Source: Antedon mediterranea
Taxonomy: Eukaryota > Echinodermata > Crinoidea > Comatulida > Antedonidae
Reading direction: 5' to 3'
DNA length: 64,000 nucleotides
Assembly: GCF_964355755.1 (NCBI RefSeq)
Contig: NC_092679.1
Location: forward strand, 7,998,001 to 8,062,000
Shown: positions 23,917 through 37,188 of the stretch, piece by piece
Position numbering within the stretch: position 1 is the first letter of the stretch
Layout of the letters: every line of letters begins with the position of its first letter
The notes under the pieces: generated by a model
Told to the model about the DNA's origin: nothing
What the model saw: the letters and a program-made list of their open reading frames with translations, nothing else
Databases searched by the model: none
Position numbers and translations under genes: made by a program

Positions 23917-25116
23917 TCGTGTTACAGTAGTATGGTAACAGGACGATTCGGCCCCGAGACGATTCGGCCCTGGGACGATTCGGCCCGGGACTATTCAGCC
24001 CGGGACGATTCGGCCCTGAGACGATTCGGCCCACTCAAATTTATCGACTTTGATGTTTGATATGCATTTTATAAGCATAAAATAAGCTTTTTTCCCCAAA
24101 CTTTATTCTCAGAGAGACTATAGGGTAGTAATACTAGGGATAAAGATGCAATAAAGCAAACATTTTAAAAACATTGTCGAAAATGATCATTTTTTTTAGT
24201 CACGCGAACGACGTAAACAAGTTACGCCCGAAATGCACGAAATAAATAACGCCGTGGTTAGGATTCCGGCACCGGAACTCAACTGCCCACCGTTAGGGAA
24301 TCCGACACGCTATTGCGCATGCTCAGAGCTCTGGGAAGTGAATAATTATAGCTTGTGCCACACTGCACACCACACTACCACTGCTGAGAGTCGGAGTGTT
24401 AGGATTTACTGTATCTGTAGCCTAGTTAGTCGTTGCGCGAGCGAGAGAGCGATGGATTAAACTTGGCCTAGGCCATACATGAATTAATAATTAAAATACG
24501 AATACGCCAGGCGCCACGCGTTAAAATAATTATTATGATATTAATAAGAATCGGTATATCTATCTACCGTAAGAATCGTAATGCTGTATTTAGCGTTGCG
24601 ACCCCGACTTCCCGAACAGTTTTTTCACATCCACGCGGTGGCTGCCGTCAATAAATTAACTTGTGATTGCATGTTATGTACAGTTATAATGCGTTATATG
24701 AAATCTTTTATTTTGTACTTGAAAAATCATAAAACTAGTCAACTCATGTAATTATATAATTCATAATTAGGCCTGTAACGCCAAATGAAGTGACATTGCC
24801 AAATGAGGTTCGCGTGGCCTGTATCGCACAAGGCTAGGTCACTTAATTTGGCAGCACGTTTCTGGCGAGCTAATCGTGTTATAAATATTGATATTACTTA
24901 TTTCCAAATAAACACAAACTGAAAATTATTAACCGGAGTATTTCTAACCTAATAACCTTTACTCATTGTATGAAATTAAACCATTATAACTGAAACATAC
25001 GACGAAAATTTACTATTTTAGTGTAAAAAACGTTCATCGAAAAATCTAGAAAACTCGAAATGCATGATGGGAAGCCTACCGACCCCTTTCTAAGCAGCTG
25101 GAAAAGAAGACTACTC

Positions 25117-25205
25117 GTTTTAGCGCCAAAGGAAAGTGTCTGAAGTCACGTCTGCATGTTATGCGGACATGGTCTGGGACAATTTGCCTTTGGCGCTAAA
25201 GCGTT
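25117..25205. repeat. Short stem-loop with GCGCCAAAGG arms
   Basis: TTTTAGCGCCAAAGG and CCTTTGGCGCTAAAG flank about 60 bases. Could be a tiny MITE. Confidence 0.6.
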
Positions 25206-25559
25206 TAGTGTTTGAGTTATGGGACGCTATTGCTGCATTATTTTCTAGTAATATTTTGATTTGACGTTCCTTTCGTCGGTACATTATTCCCGTTATTATT
25301 TTGTTCGGTTTTATGAATTTCTATGTTTATGTTTTCAAATTAAAATGATTATTCGTTGAATATGAATGTATCCTGTTATTCTACTGATTATTATATATTT
25401 TTTTTTTTTTTAACATTGCTTACTATTTAATCAATTCCGTTTTTTTAAATGTATATGACCAATGTTATTTAGGCCTATGTTTTTTATTTATAAGTTCTTT
25501 AAAAATATTAGTTACATGATCACATTTTTGTCACTTATTATACCTACAGTATAACACTA

Positions 25560-26640
25560 TATTTCCTTTGATGTCTGAAACATTAAAACATAAATTCGCA
25601 ATACTATGGCGAACCTAAGTCGCAAATTGTTAGTTGGATATTCGTTATAATTTCATCATCTCATTTGTTACACATGTGTGTGTGACCTATAATAAATAAA
25701 TAAGGGATGGTAGGCCTAAAGGTAGTCGAGGGGAAATTCATCAAATTGTTTCATCAAAACAATAACTCATAAGGTCGGAAACATTTAGATAATGGAACCA
25801 AATTTTGCAATAAAGTCTTTATTGCAAAATTTGGTTCCATTATCTAAATATTAAAAGATGAGATATTGCCTTGTTCTCTTTTGTTATCAATCTTTTCATG
25901 TCACGTACCGTAATAGAATGTAACAGTTGAACATGCATATCACAATAAATAAATAATGGCACCTAATTAGTTAAGCATTTTCATCAAGTTTTAACAATAT
26001 TTGATGTCGGAAACATTCCCAATAATAGAGACTAATTTTGCAATATGTTAGATATTTTATTCAGCTGGTACTTTTTACCTTGATGTCGGAAACATTTGAA
26101 CATAAATACGCAATAATGGATCATAATTGTGCAATGAAGTTGTCATCTCATTTGTTCATATGGATGTGAGAAACAGTTTGGATGGGAATGTGGTGAGCGA
26201 AATTCTAAGCAAGCTAAATACATGATACAGTTATTTTAAGGTTGGGAATTACACAACGTGAATTCGCAAATAATTGAACGTAATTTTGCAATAAAGTCGT
26301 CCAATAAAGTAGTTTGTTCATATTACGATGTGGGAAACAAGTTTGGATGGGAATGGGGTGGTGAGCAAAATTCTAAGTAAGTATTACTTCGAAGTCGGAA
26401 ACAACCTTAAATTCGCAATAATGCAATGGAACCTAATTTTGCAATGAAGTCGGTCACCTTGTTTGTTCATACGATGTTGAAAACATGTTCGGAGGGGTGG
26501 ACGAAATTCTAGGAAGCTAAATACAGTTACCGTAGTTATAACACTAATTATTTTGAGGTCGGGAATATTAGAATTTATACTTAAATGGAACCTAATTTTG
26601 CAATGGAGATTGCATGCGTTATTTTCATCTCGATTGTTCG
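25560..26640. repeat. Diverged interspersed repeats within the 6-kb element
   Basis: Several worn copies, roughly 130-200 bp apart, of a segment with GATGTCGGAAACATT, ATAAATTCGCAATAATGGA and ACCTAATTTTGCAATAAAGTC. The last word resembles the family E unit, so these may be expanded family E arms. Confidence 0.65.
25783..25849. repeat. Perfect 33-bp-arm palindrome
   Basis: Arms 25783-25815 and 25817-25849 are exact reverse complements with one T between. The arm reads ATTTAGATAATGGAACCAAA and on to TTTTGCAATAAAG. Confidence 0.97.
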
Positions 26641-26820
26641 TTCCATCAATTCATACGTCGTACATAATATGGAACATGCATGCACTTTTATACTTTGTGG
26701 GGTGATGAGAGTGGGACGCTACTGCAAGTTAATATTTTTTATTTATTGACATACAGTAATTTAATTAGCTATATCGATGGAATAATAGTAGATTAGGCCT
26801 ATATATACACATTTGCAGCC

Positions 26821-28640
26821 TTCAATTCAATTCAATTCAATTCAAAGCAACATTTATTTTCTCCTTTCATATACAAAATAGATTTCAGTGATCAATAAAT
26901 ATGTAAACAAAATTCGAAAGAAGAAGGTACACGCCCAGAAAGATGAAAAACACATCTTGTGGAGGACGTACCTATTACAGACACAGACAATGACAATTTA
27001 TAAAAAATAAAAAAAAAATATAAAATAAAAAAATAAATAAAAAAAAATTGACCGAGGAAAAGTTAATATTTGGCAATAAGGTGACTTTTAAGTTTAGATA
27101 AAAATGATTTACTAGAAACAGAGTTTAAGATGGGGAGTGGCAGATCGTTCCAAAAAGTGGGTCCGGAATACCTAATGTTGTGTTGAAAGTGGTTGGTTTT
27201 ATGGGTTGGAATATGTAATTTTGAACAAATACGGGTATTATGATAATGAATTGAAGAATTTGGAGTGAACATGGAACAGAGATGTTTGGGAAGGTTGGAA
27301 TTAATAGAAGAAAAGATGAACGAGCTAGTTCATTAGTAAATTGTTTAGGGTCAAGTGAAGGCGGTCTATAAATGGTTCCAACAAGAATATTTTTAAGGTT
27401 GGGTCTAACAATTTCAATAAAGATGGATTCAGAAGTAGAGGGTTGCAGAGTTAGATCATTTCTAAGGAAAAATTCAAGGCCATCACGGATATATAAGGCA
27501 ACCCCACCACCGTCTTTATGAGTTCTGTGGTTGGAAACAAAATGATAATTGGGAAGCTGGACTAAAGGGTTGTCATGTTTGAGCCATGTTTCGCTAACAC
27601 CAATAATATCAAATTGGTGATTAACTATTTCAAGAAGTTGTTTGATTTGGTCAAGATTTTTTAAAATGCTTCTTGAGTTAAAATGGATAGTGGAAAAGCA
27701 TTCGTGAGATTTAATATTGGTCGGGAACTGACTGGGATTGTAATATTTAGAGAGGTTTTGGTCATTAAAAAAAAAGTGAGTATCCGGATCCACATTTGTA
27801 GTAAAATTATCAGATCTGTTGGAAAAATGGGAAAAAAAATTGTTAGATAGTCGGTCAAAGTTTGGGTCAGAAGACATAAAAAATGTATAATATAATAAAA
27901 TAAAAATAAAAATCAATATAAATCAATATAAAAAGCAATTGAAGTATGTAGATAATATACACCACATTTGTGATTGAAACAATTCAATCAAGAATCAATA
28001 ATTGCAGAAAAATATGAGTTAAAAGTTAGGTATTCAAAAATAGATGAAAAAGAGAAAATAAATTCATTTATTTTGAAGGTAAAAAAGTTCAATAGTAAAT
28101 GAAATGTGGAAACAGAAATAGTTACAGAGAAAAATCAAACAGTGTAATTAGTTAGGCAATCAGTTACTGATAATTGAAAGCCATTATTACATAATTATTA
28201 TGTTGCATGAAATTTGAGAATGTCATAAAATAATTAAGCAGCAATATGGCAATAGCGGTATAGTTAATTGTAAGGAATGGCAACAGCGTATAGTTAAGAT
28301 GTGTTCAAGCAAAAACGATGATAAGTTAAATAGTTAAGAATTATTGAAAATAATGCTCAATTAAATGATTACGAATCGTCTCAATGTTCAGCAACAATTA
28401 GACTGGATGCAGTAGTTAATTTGATGAGATAATTTGATTAAGAACAGAGGAAAGTACAGTACTTATCTCTTAGTTGATACATTTCACAGAAGGCGGAGGA
28501 GATCAGATTCAGATTTGACGATGACTTTCTGTTTGTTTTTCTTCAATAGACAGTAAATGTTACCGTCTATGGACCAAGCAGATTCAATGTTGTCATGGAG
28601 GTTAGCCTTACGGAGAAGATCTAGGCGCTTCACTATTTAT
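26821..28640 (-). pseudogene. CR1/L2-like LINE with ~2 kb of reverse transcriptase deleted
   Basis: Minus strand, in order: the end of ORF1 (about 28484-28640; ESAWSIDGNIYCLLKK then a stop), a non-coding gap, then the ORF2 endonuclease (about 27330-27882) with FNSRSILKN, GVSETWL, HKDGGGVALYI and GTIYRPP. After LARSS the frame shifts straight into the far C-terminal region (27063-27290; HNTRICSKLHIP, YSGPTFWNDLP, FLSKLKSHL). The whole catalytic reverse transcriptase is missing. The 3' end has an A-rich stretch and TTGAA repeats (26821-26845). It lies inside the 6-kb TIR element. Confidence 0.8.
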
Positions 28641-29929
28641 AGAATAAATCAGCATTAAATAAGCCAGTGGGTAAATCTTTATGGAATTCATTCAAAAGGA
28701 AAGCAATATGCTTAACATTGAATGTGAAAGATATAACAATAAAGAAACAAGTATAGAAAAATGGGTAGCTTTAAGAAATACTATTATGTTAATATAAATT
28801 CTAATTTGCTCGATTATCAGAAAAGGAATTCACTGTGATATGAGTTACAGGTGGTGCTGATCTGATTTAATTCGTTTTATCTTTAATTCGTTTTATCTTG
28901 TATATAAATACATTGTATAATCCGGGTTGTAAAATTAAAACAAACAATTGAAAATCTCACAAATTCTTTATGTGTAAAATATTTTAAAACGAAGAACATT
29001 AATGAAAATAGGAGGCAATACGGAATTCATAAATGTAAAAATGTTACTGATGAATTGTAACGACATTGGGAATTAACAAATGTGTTAAATAATATGATTT
29101 TATGTAATGACATGAGATAATATATGAATGTGGATAAAAGTGGTGTTTGCGCCACAAAAGAGAAAAAAAAAGCTATCGATGGAATGGTGGGTACGAAATC
29201 CATGATAATTTAGTTACTTATCTAAAATAAATTCGACGGGAACCTGATTTTACAAGAGGACCTCTTATATGAGTTTGTGAGGACTCCGTTTATAGAGGAC
29301 ATCTTAATATCTATTCTAAAGACTCCTTAATATCAGTTCTAGAATTAACCTTAATTCAATTCAAATTGATCAGTTCTTTTCTAATGAAGAATCTGGGCAA
29401 TTTACAATCAAGCAACAACACCACATAATTCTACGTGAATTCTGCTGTACGTGAGCTAGCCTTAATAATACCGCCTGATTACGGTATATAGGCCTACAGT
29501 ATTATGACGACGCATTCTACAGATATTAAAACAAAATGAAAATATTAAATTGGCTTCGTCGAAATGTTGTACCTTGATAGACAGACCCCCAAGCAGACAG
29601 CCCACATTACTGTACAGACAATCTGCACTGCAGCACAATCTATTGGTTTTAACTGTACACGCGGTGATTCAACTAAAAGCAGTAAAAACACACAAGGCGT
29701 ATCATATAATTTGCGGACCATGACCGAAGCACTTCCGCTTTGATCTATTCGACGAAAATCAAAAAAGGATAACTATTTTCTGCTTTATATTTAATTTAAT
29801 GTAATTACTAATAGCTTACAGGCGTAACAACACAGAATACATATTGTAGTTTAATACTGGCTTAAATATGTTTGTTTTATATAAACTGTATTTTACAAAA
29901 TTACAATAGAACTTCATTTTGCAATAGTA
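28641..29929. other. No gene or named repeat seen, inside the 6-kb element
   Basis: AT-rich non-coding sequence with short frames only. Confidence 0.5.
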
Positions 29930-30555
29930 CCTAATTTGGCGCCTTAGACGCCAAATTAAGTGCGGTACCTCATTTGGCAGTGGTACCTCATTTGGCGTGA
30001 CAAGGCCCTATATGAAGTTTATATATGAATGAAGCAACCACTTTTTAATTACAAAATAAATAGGCCCACTGGTCACGTCTAGCTGGTAGGCCTAGCCTAG
30101 TATTTACTATTAGTGGATCCCGTTATTAGTAGGCATCTACGCTAGTTCGCCGTGGCGGAGCTATGAAATGATCCATCGCTGTTGAGTCGATTCACCGATT
30201 ACCGGCGCTCTGGGCATGCGCAATAGCGTGTCGGATTCCCTAACGGTTGGCAGTTGAGTTCCGGTGGCGGAATCCTAACCACGGCGAATAAATAAGGTTT
30301 TGAAGTAATAAATTGAATATAAAATTACATTTTTTTAGTAATTTATTATATATATTATATCAACATTGTCAATATCAATAAAATACGGATTGTTAAACAC
30401 CTTTAAAAACTTGATAAATACCAAAAAAATGAATATGAATTTGGTCTAAAGTGAGACGTTTCGGCCCACAAAGTGGGCCGAATCGTCCCACCAAAAGTGG
30501 GCCGAATAGTCCCGGGCCGAATCGTCTCGGGAGCGAATCGTCCCGGAATCGGTAG

Positions 30556-31354
30556 GCCTAGTATCTAGCTAAGCTAGGCTAGTAGAACTCTAGTCGATCC
30601 TCTAGTCTAGGCCTAGAGTGGTAGTACACGTAATACCCTGACCTATTTGGCTAGTAAAGACTATAATATATATAATTATATGCAACTTAAACCTATTTCA
30701 TTTCTTACACATACGTTAGGGCGAGGAGGATATTGTACCGTCGCTGCCTGCTGGTTTCCGCAAAATCATCACGCGACTGACTTAATATCGAGACGTTTTA
30801 GTGGGACCGGGAGTCTCTGTGGGTTAGATCAATCTCGGCCGCCGACAATCTCGGCCGCCAGATTAAAAAGCCGAATTGTATGGCACGCCACCGATGCTTG
30901 TATTGTGAGTAATTAAAATGTAATGCAGCGCATACGCACGTATTCTACATGTATACTAATTAATAAATTCATTAATTAACTTTTAATTATTGTTTTAATA
31001 AATGCTTTTTTAACTTTAAAAAAATATTATTTGTGATACCCCTAAAGGTGTCAGATGAAATCGGTTTATCATATTAGTTACGTTTGATATCGGTCGCGTT
31101 TTATTTTGGTCGCGCTAATTTGTATATGGCGAATTAGATAAATTTTTAATGAAAACGCTCATTAGAATTTCTAATAATAGGCCTACTATTTGACATTATT
31201 TTTAACCTCAATCGTTATTTTTTAAGTACAGTAAATATAAATATTATCTCATTATTTATAAATAATTTGTGTTTTCATTTTATCTTACAGGTTTTAATGA
31301 AGTGTAATGTGTTCTTTTAAAAAATCGTTTTAAAAATGTTTTGTTTTTGTTTTA
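30556..31354. other. Gene-free stretch with short foldback-family words
   Basis: 30795-30830 has a GAGACGTTTTAGTGGG and GTCTCTGT pair like family D, and 30836-30861 has two copies of AATCTCGGCCGCC. Several CTAGGCCTAG words at 30553-30610. No gene. Confidence 0.4.
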
Positions 31355-32837
31355 TTAGGTTATATGCATGATATGCATATAACCTCTTGATTCTGTCAAA
31401 ATCTTTATTTATTTATTTATTTATTTATTTATTCTTTCCTTAGCACTATTTTGTCCGTGCATTATCTTGGCATCAGTTTAATCTAGCTAAGTCAAGTTTT
31501 CAGAGTATATTCCTCATGGCCAGGAATCGATGTCGTTATATTTTCACGATGCGTAATCAAAAATTACGCGGTCTACGCGCGATTTTACGAAATCACGTTT
31601 GTAATCATATCTTCACAAGCATGAATCACAATTAAACAAAATTTGGTACTCATAAATTTCAGGTCATATTTCATCATATGGCAATGAAATTACGTGCGTA
31701 GCGCATATAACGCTTGCGTACGCGCGCTTAAAATGTTCAAAATTGTCAAAATTTATTTTCGATGAAATTAGAGTACGTTTCAGGCAATTTTAAGCGTTTA
31801 AAAAAATGCCATGAGTGCGCAGATTTTTGCACGCGCACTGCGCGTTAAACGTTAATGCGCACTCTTTTTGCCCGATTTCTGTTTTACAATCTTTCTTTAA
31901 TAATATCATCATATTTGATTCAGGTTTCAACTCGAAATTGCGTTATACGAGCACGTCAAAAGTGACTGGCTACGCACGTATAAGTTAACAAAATGGTGAA
32001 AATATGCTAAATTTTAAAATTAATATATATCGTCAGAATGCAGGGGAACACCTATTTTTTATTTCATTTTCTTGAAGTGTATGTATCATATGTATGATTT
32101 ATTATCAAATAAAGAGAACAAAAGTTGATTAAGTCATCATTAATTGCATATTAAATTTTAAAAAAATAATTTCGACAATCAAACAAATTATGACATTTTC
32201 TTATGCCAAAATAACAAACTTAACATTAACTTTCTTCCTTCAAAAATTCATATATTAAAGTTAAAAGTATGTAGTTTGACAGTGCATCATTTGTATACAT
32301 TTTAAAGATGTCATCATAGTAAAAAATTATAATTCATTTCGGTATGTAATAATCTATTTGCATCAAAGTGGTTACTGCATAGTAAATACACGGAGGAATT
32401 TGTCTACAACTTTTAGTCAGTTGTGTACGGCTCGGTGGTCCGTGCTCGTGTCTATGGCATTCAAGGTACCGAGATCGAGTCTCACCTTGGGAAACGAAAT
32501 AAGATTTTTTTTTTTATTATCCGTATTGTTTGTTCAAATTTATTTCTTAGTGTATAGATTATACACATGATTTATAATGAAATCTAGATAAAAATTAACT
32601 TATGTCTTTATTATTATGTAACAACAAATGTGGTTTATGACATTATACGCATATGGATCTTTGATCGGATTGTGATACCGGCTATGGTGTTCGCGTTAGC
32701 AAGGTCCTATCATATATTATAAATAATTAAAGATTCTGAGAAAATCAATCAATCAATATATCTTTTAAAAATCAATTATCTTGATTTAAATCAATGCATA
32801 TAACCTATAATTCGTCATAGTGACGAATTAAATCTAG
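31355..32837 (+). mobile_element. Helentron-like (Helitron2) non-autonomous element 1
   Basis: The 5' end carries AGGTTATATGCAT (31357) and the 3' end its exact complement (32794-32806), followed by a hairpin with 9-bp arms AATTCGTCA/TGACGAATT and then CTAG before T at 32834-32837. Asymmetric terminal repeats plus a 3' terminal hairpin mark Helentrons. No Rep/helicase. Inside are CG-rich words (TTACGCG, TACGCGCG), a (TTTA)n run at 31407-31433, and a tRNA-like piece at 32427-32485 (GCTCGGTGGT and AGATCGAGTCT in A-box and B-box positions). Confidence 0.75.
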
Positions 32838-33801
32838 TTGAATATTGAGTTTTTGAAAAGATTGGCATGCCACTGTTTAAAGTTTTGAAAATAATAAATA
32901 ATAATGTAATAGTTAAACAAGTAGACGCGCCTATTGCGTATTTTTTAATCACAGTTAAGTTACGAAACTCGTTCTATACCAGCTTAGGGGTGGCTTAGGA
33001 GGTTTATGCAATAAAGGAAGATGATGCATGGATGATGATTTTTGCATTCGATATCCGCCACTTTGAAGTGAGCATGGTTTTGGGATAATAATAAAATATG
33101 TAGATACTATGCCGTTATAAATCAATCTACCGGCCCTACAGTAGGACTATGATGTAAAATTAATGATAGATAATAATGTATGGATAATAAGGTGGACACG
33201 ATTCTCAAAAAGAGGTACTGATATTTAAACATTTAGATTTACGAACGGCGTATGAATGTGAGACACTAAGTTGCACTTACTTAATTATTTACATTAAATG
33301 ATTATTATAAATGAAGAAATAAAAGATTTTTCAAATTAAAATCTATAGTATCGTCGACGTATATACGTAAATTATATATAAATCCTACTGTCAAATTATA
33401 GAAACAGTGCTCATATTCGGAACATGATCTCATAATCGCGTCGAGCATAGCTCATTGGATCGTTTCACAAAAACACGTGCAAGAAGCCTCCTATAGACGT
33501 TTCAAACGTATGGTTATTAGTAATAGACGTCATCTTTACCTGGCCATGGACATGATTTGACACACTAACAAGTGCGTTTTTTTTTTTAAAGGGGAAACCC
33601 CGTCAGCAAAATAACGTATTGTTACGAGAAACAGCTGCACGATCATAGAAGGCGCATCTCCAATATGGCTTATTCGGGGGTTTATTTCAGTAACTCGCAT
33701 ATAATGATCATTTTACTAAAAACTATTTTAAACATTAGAAATAAAATATACACGTGATGTGCCTCAACAATAATCATTATAAACTTAATATTATCCTTAT
33801 T

Positions 33802-33998
33802 TCATTTACATACTATCGAATCTTTATGCAGTATTGCATTAATAATTTACGTACGGTATTGCCGAATCTTAATATCTCATTTACATACTATCGAATCTTT
33901 ATACAGTATTGCATTAATAATTTACGTACGGTATTGCCGAATCTTTATATCTCATTTACATACTATCGAATCTTCATACAGTATTGCATTTATATCGA
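33802..33998. repeat. 75-bp tandem repeat, about 2.6 copies
   Basis: Copies start at 33802, 33877 and 33952 with TCATTTACATACTATCGAAT; the unit also holds TTTACGTACGGTATTGCCG. A 25-codon period keeps one frame open, which I take as a by-product. Confidence 0.9.
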
Positions 33999-34059
33999 AG
34001 ATTACAAAACAACGACAATCAAAGCGCACAGGGCGTTCCATACAGATTACCGTTATTGA

Positions 34060-35261
34060 ACAAGCAGCCGCTTCGACTGTAATTCCACGTCGTCACTATT
34101 ACACTATCATAACAGGCACTTTTGGACATTCCATACAATATCGCGTTCTGTAACCGGCGGCCGAGATGGACCTAAGCCGTCTCTGTTTTCGAGACACCAC
34201 CACCTTCGCGTGCGCGCCACCCGTGCAAGGAGCTAGTACTAGTAGTTGAAATGTACGATTCCTACAACACGTAAATTGCTAGCATGCAGCCTAGTGCGAG
34301 TCGCAACCGGTCGGAGAGTGCGAGGAGGAATTACCTACTGAGAGAGGCGAACTAACTGCATGCGTGAGTGATTTAAAAATCTCACGTGACATCAACATCC
34401 AATCAGAAAACAGTATTCTGGCTAGCTGGCAGTTTCGTTGAGCGTAAAAAAATATCACCATCCCCACCCCATGGACATGGGTAAAGTACTTTGCTAAATG
34501 TGTAAATGAATAGGTGTCATATTGCAGTGGGACAGCCAGTCGACAAATCGTGTCAAATTTCGACTCGGAGAGGGCGCCCTACTTTTCTAATTTAGTTCAA
34601 AATGGCTAAATTTTAGGGTGTTGGAAAAACACAATATTTGTAAATTTAGTTGATTATCGGAAAAATGTTGTTAGTGAAATAAATTCATAAATGGTTTTAA
34701 TATATTGTCATGTAAAATTAAATGTATTTGAACAAAACGATAATCTGTAATTTAACGGCAAAATCAACCAATGTCTTTTTTCAGAAATTGTACCCTAGAA
34801 AATCATTAAAATAAAATATTTAGAAAAATTGAACAGTCCTGAATTTAAAATCCCTGTTAGAAAAATTAATAATCTACAGAATACGATATTAAGATACAAA
34901 ATTCGGTGGTTGGGATGCAGCTCCGACTATTCAAACTAAAGGTACCACTATTTGTTCCATCGAAAACTAGCGAAACCGCCATTTTGTAAACACATCGTCA
35001 TCGTGTTTATGAATTTATTTATAGCGAACGATATACGCGATGTTTATAATTGTCCGCGTATAAGAATTCATATAAATAAATACATTCCAATACAACGTAT
35101 ATTATTACTTGTTTATTTATCACAGTATACATTTTAGTTGAGGAATATTTATCATAACTATTATAATAGCTTTTATACGAGTCCGAGGCCTAGCCCTATT
35201 AGCGAGCGATTGGTCCAGGGGCGGAAAGTCACTTAGTGACGTTGTGATCGGGCGCGTCGGG
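34060..35261. other. Gene-free stretch
   Basis: GC content rises locally at 34140-34340, with a GTCTCTGTTTTCGAGACACC word of family D at about 34180. No supported gene. Confidence 0.4.
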
Positions 35262-36211
35262 CCGCGATTTTTTTTTTCGTACATAAGTTGGGGACCCCCT
35301 CATGAAACGTCACAAAATAAACATGAAATTCATCAGTTAAATTTTCTTGTTCCGTGTGCACCCAAGCGTATAGCAACAAGAAGGGATTACACAAGTGCGG
35401 TACGATTCTAGGCCTATCTCCGCTGTTGTTGCGGCGTGCGATTTCATAGAAGATAGCGGCGTTTTGTGTCGATTGTCGAAATAATCAGCCTTTAGTTTAT
35501 GGTGTTTTTAATATAATTTATTACTAAAGAATTAAGTGTTAAAATTATAGTTTCTATTAATACTATTAGGCCTAATTATTAGTCTCTAAACCCATGTCTA
35601 TTCTAGTAGTAGCTGTGGGTGTGTGTGACGTGTGACGGTGTTACTGTTAGGTATGACCAAAGATAGTTATCTTTGGTATGACACAATCCGAGTAATAAGT
35701 CAGCAAAATTAAACAATAAATTACACAAAAATACATTTTTTATTCTCGTGGGTCAAATCTTCCCATCTCATGTGTTCATATACGCGCATTTTTAAAGTTC
35801 CTTTGAGTACATCATGCATATTGTTTGATAATAAAATAGCAGAATTAAAAAAATACAGTAGGCCTACATAAATTATACACATTCTTTATTCTTGTGGGTC
35901 TAAGCTTTCTTTGGGCTATGTCCAATGAATTACTACTTAGTTTAATTGGTTTAATGTCTTGCCTAGCTGTCGATTAGCCTCGACTCGACACATTTTGTGT
36001 GAAGAAGAGTGCGCGAAGGCAATCACGTGAATTGACTTAGAATCCTAGGCCTACTCTGTAGAAAGTATCGTATCGCAGTTGTGTAATCACTTCTTGTTGC
36101 TATACGCTTGGGTGCACACGGAACAACAAATTTAACTGATGAATTATTCATGTTTATTTTGTGACGTTTCATGAGGGGTCCCCAACTTATGTACGAAAAA
36201 AAAAATCGCGG
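35262..36211. mobile_element. ~950-bp element with ~130-bp inverted ends
   Basis: 35262-35393 and 36082-36211 are inverted, sharing CCGCGATTTTTTTTTTCG, ACATAAGTTGGGGACCCC, TCATGAAACGTCACAAAATA and GGTGCACACGGAACA. Non-coding centre. The target duplication is not clear. Confidence 0.8.
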
Positions 36212-36330
36212 GCGCAGTGTGTGTGTAATTTATATTGAATTTTTCGTTTTATTTCGTCTATTATGTAGGCCCTAGTCCTAACCGTACTGTGATGTTTTAT
36301 TTATCTTGCCATTATAATAACTACTATATT

Positions 36331-36505
36331 AGCACTTTTTGCGTTCCATAGTTTGTAGAGGCCGAGTTGACGGATTATTAGTTTTTGGCCGAGTTGACGT
36401 GAGGCCGAGTTGACTTGAGGTGGGGCCGTGTTGACTTGGGGCGACTTGACGTGGGGCCGACTTGACTTTGGCCGAGACGGTTTAGGGCCGAGTTGGATCG
36501 AATTC
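36331..36505. mobile_element. Single arm of a family A foldback element
   Basis: Reads GCACTTTTTGCGTTCCATA, then five to six GGCCGAGTTGAC-type units, GCCGAGACGGTTTAGGGCC and an outer end GTTGGATCGAATTCGG. This matches the right-hand arm orientation of the element at 3663-4538. No left arm nearby. Confidence 0.8.
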
Positions 36506-36558
36506 GGAAATATAATGGATTGTTTTTTTCGGTCCCTGGATATTTATGTGTCTTTTAA

Positions 36559-37184
36559 AGCCCCATTCCCTACGTTTTTTAGATCTAATTTAAGATCACA
36601 AACTATATTTAATGTAAAAATAATACTATATGGTCCTATTGCGATAACTTTTTTCGTCTTTAAATGGTTAAAAATGTGAAAAATAAGTCGATTCTAATAA
36701 TTATAGCGGCCCGCTATAAATCCCAAAATGCATTGCGCGCGGATTGATATTTTTGTTTTTCACCTGTAATTCGCCCACTTTTCGATCGATCGTGAGGCCA
36801 AAACAAATGAAAGACTCCTAACTTTTCAGCGAAAATACCGGGTTTTCCCCAATTTGTATCAACGGAGTCTGGCAAAAATAGAAAGACAATTAATGCAGCA
36901 ACTATACAACGTCAGGCTAGGTATATAGCTCGTGTACGATGTTCGTACGTTACCGATGTTTACCAGCTAGGCCTACAAAACTAAGCCTAGCTAGGCTAGG
37001 CCTAAGACCGTCCACGAGAGGTCGATCGCCGCGAGCTACTTAGGTAGTGCATTGTTTCTCACTTTTTATCATAATTTACCATAAAACGTAAATTTAAGAC
37101 AAGAAATGACATGGTTTAATGTTTTTAAAGTGATATATATGTATTATTTTCCAAAAAACGTCCAAAATTGCAGGGAAGGGGTCT
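36559..37184. mobile_element. 626-bp element with TTAA target duplication
   Basis: Left end AGCCCCATTCCCTACGTTTT; right end the near-complement of AGACCCCTTCCCTGC with ACGTTTTTT. TTAA borders both sides (36555-36558, 37185-37188). Non-coding; piggyBac or Kolobok-type. Confidence 0.7.
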
Positions 37185-37188
37185 TTAA

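Larger units (their letters stand above)
24770..30007. mobile_element. Possible inner foldback element, family E
   Basis: Inside the 6-kb element, 24770-24812 and 29930-30007 are inverted and consist of ~18-bp units such as GCCAAATGAGGTACCACT. The outer words are GGCCTGTAACGCC and GGCGTGACAAGGCC. No target duplication found, so these may instead be subterminal repeats of the 6-kb element. Confidence 0.45.
24250..30286. mobile_element. 6.0-kb TIR element with 9-bp target duplication
   Basis: Inverted ends of about 80 bp start CGCCGTGGTTAGGATTCCG, with few differences (24250-24329 and 30207-30286), and include TATTGCGCATGC. It is flanked by AATAAATAA at 24241-24249 and 30287-30295. The empty site is seen in the family B element at 11272, so the insertion is proven by comparison. 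A 9-bp duplication fits Mutator-like elements, but I see no transposase; the only coding remnants inside belong to a LINE. Confidence 0.85.
23934..30550. mobile_element. Foldback element, family B, split by a 6-kb insertion
   Basis: Left part 23934-24249 and right part 30287-30550 together match the intact family B element at 11272-11804 in reverse orientation. The ends carry arrays of GGGACGATTCGGCCC-type units. The break lies in AATAAATAA, where the intact copy reads AATAAACAA in one piece. Target duplication of the outer element is unclear. Confidence 0.85.
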
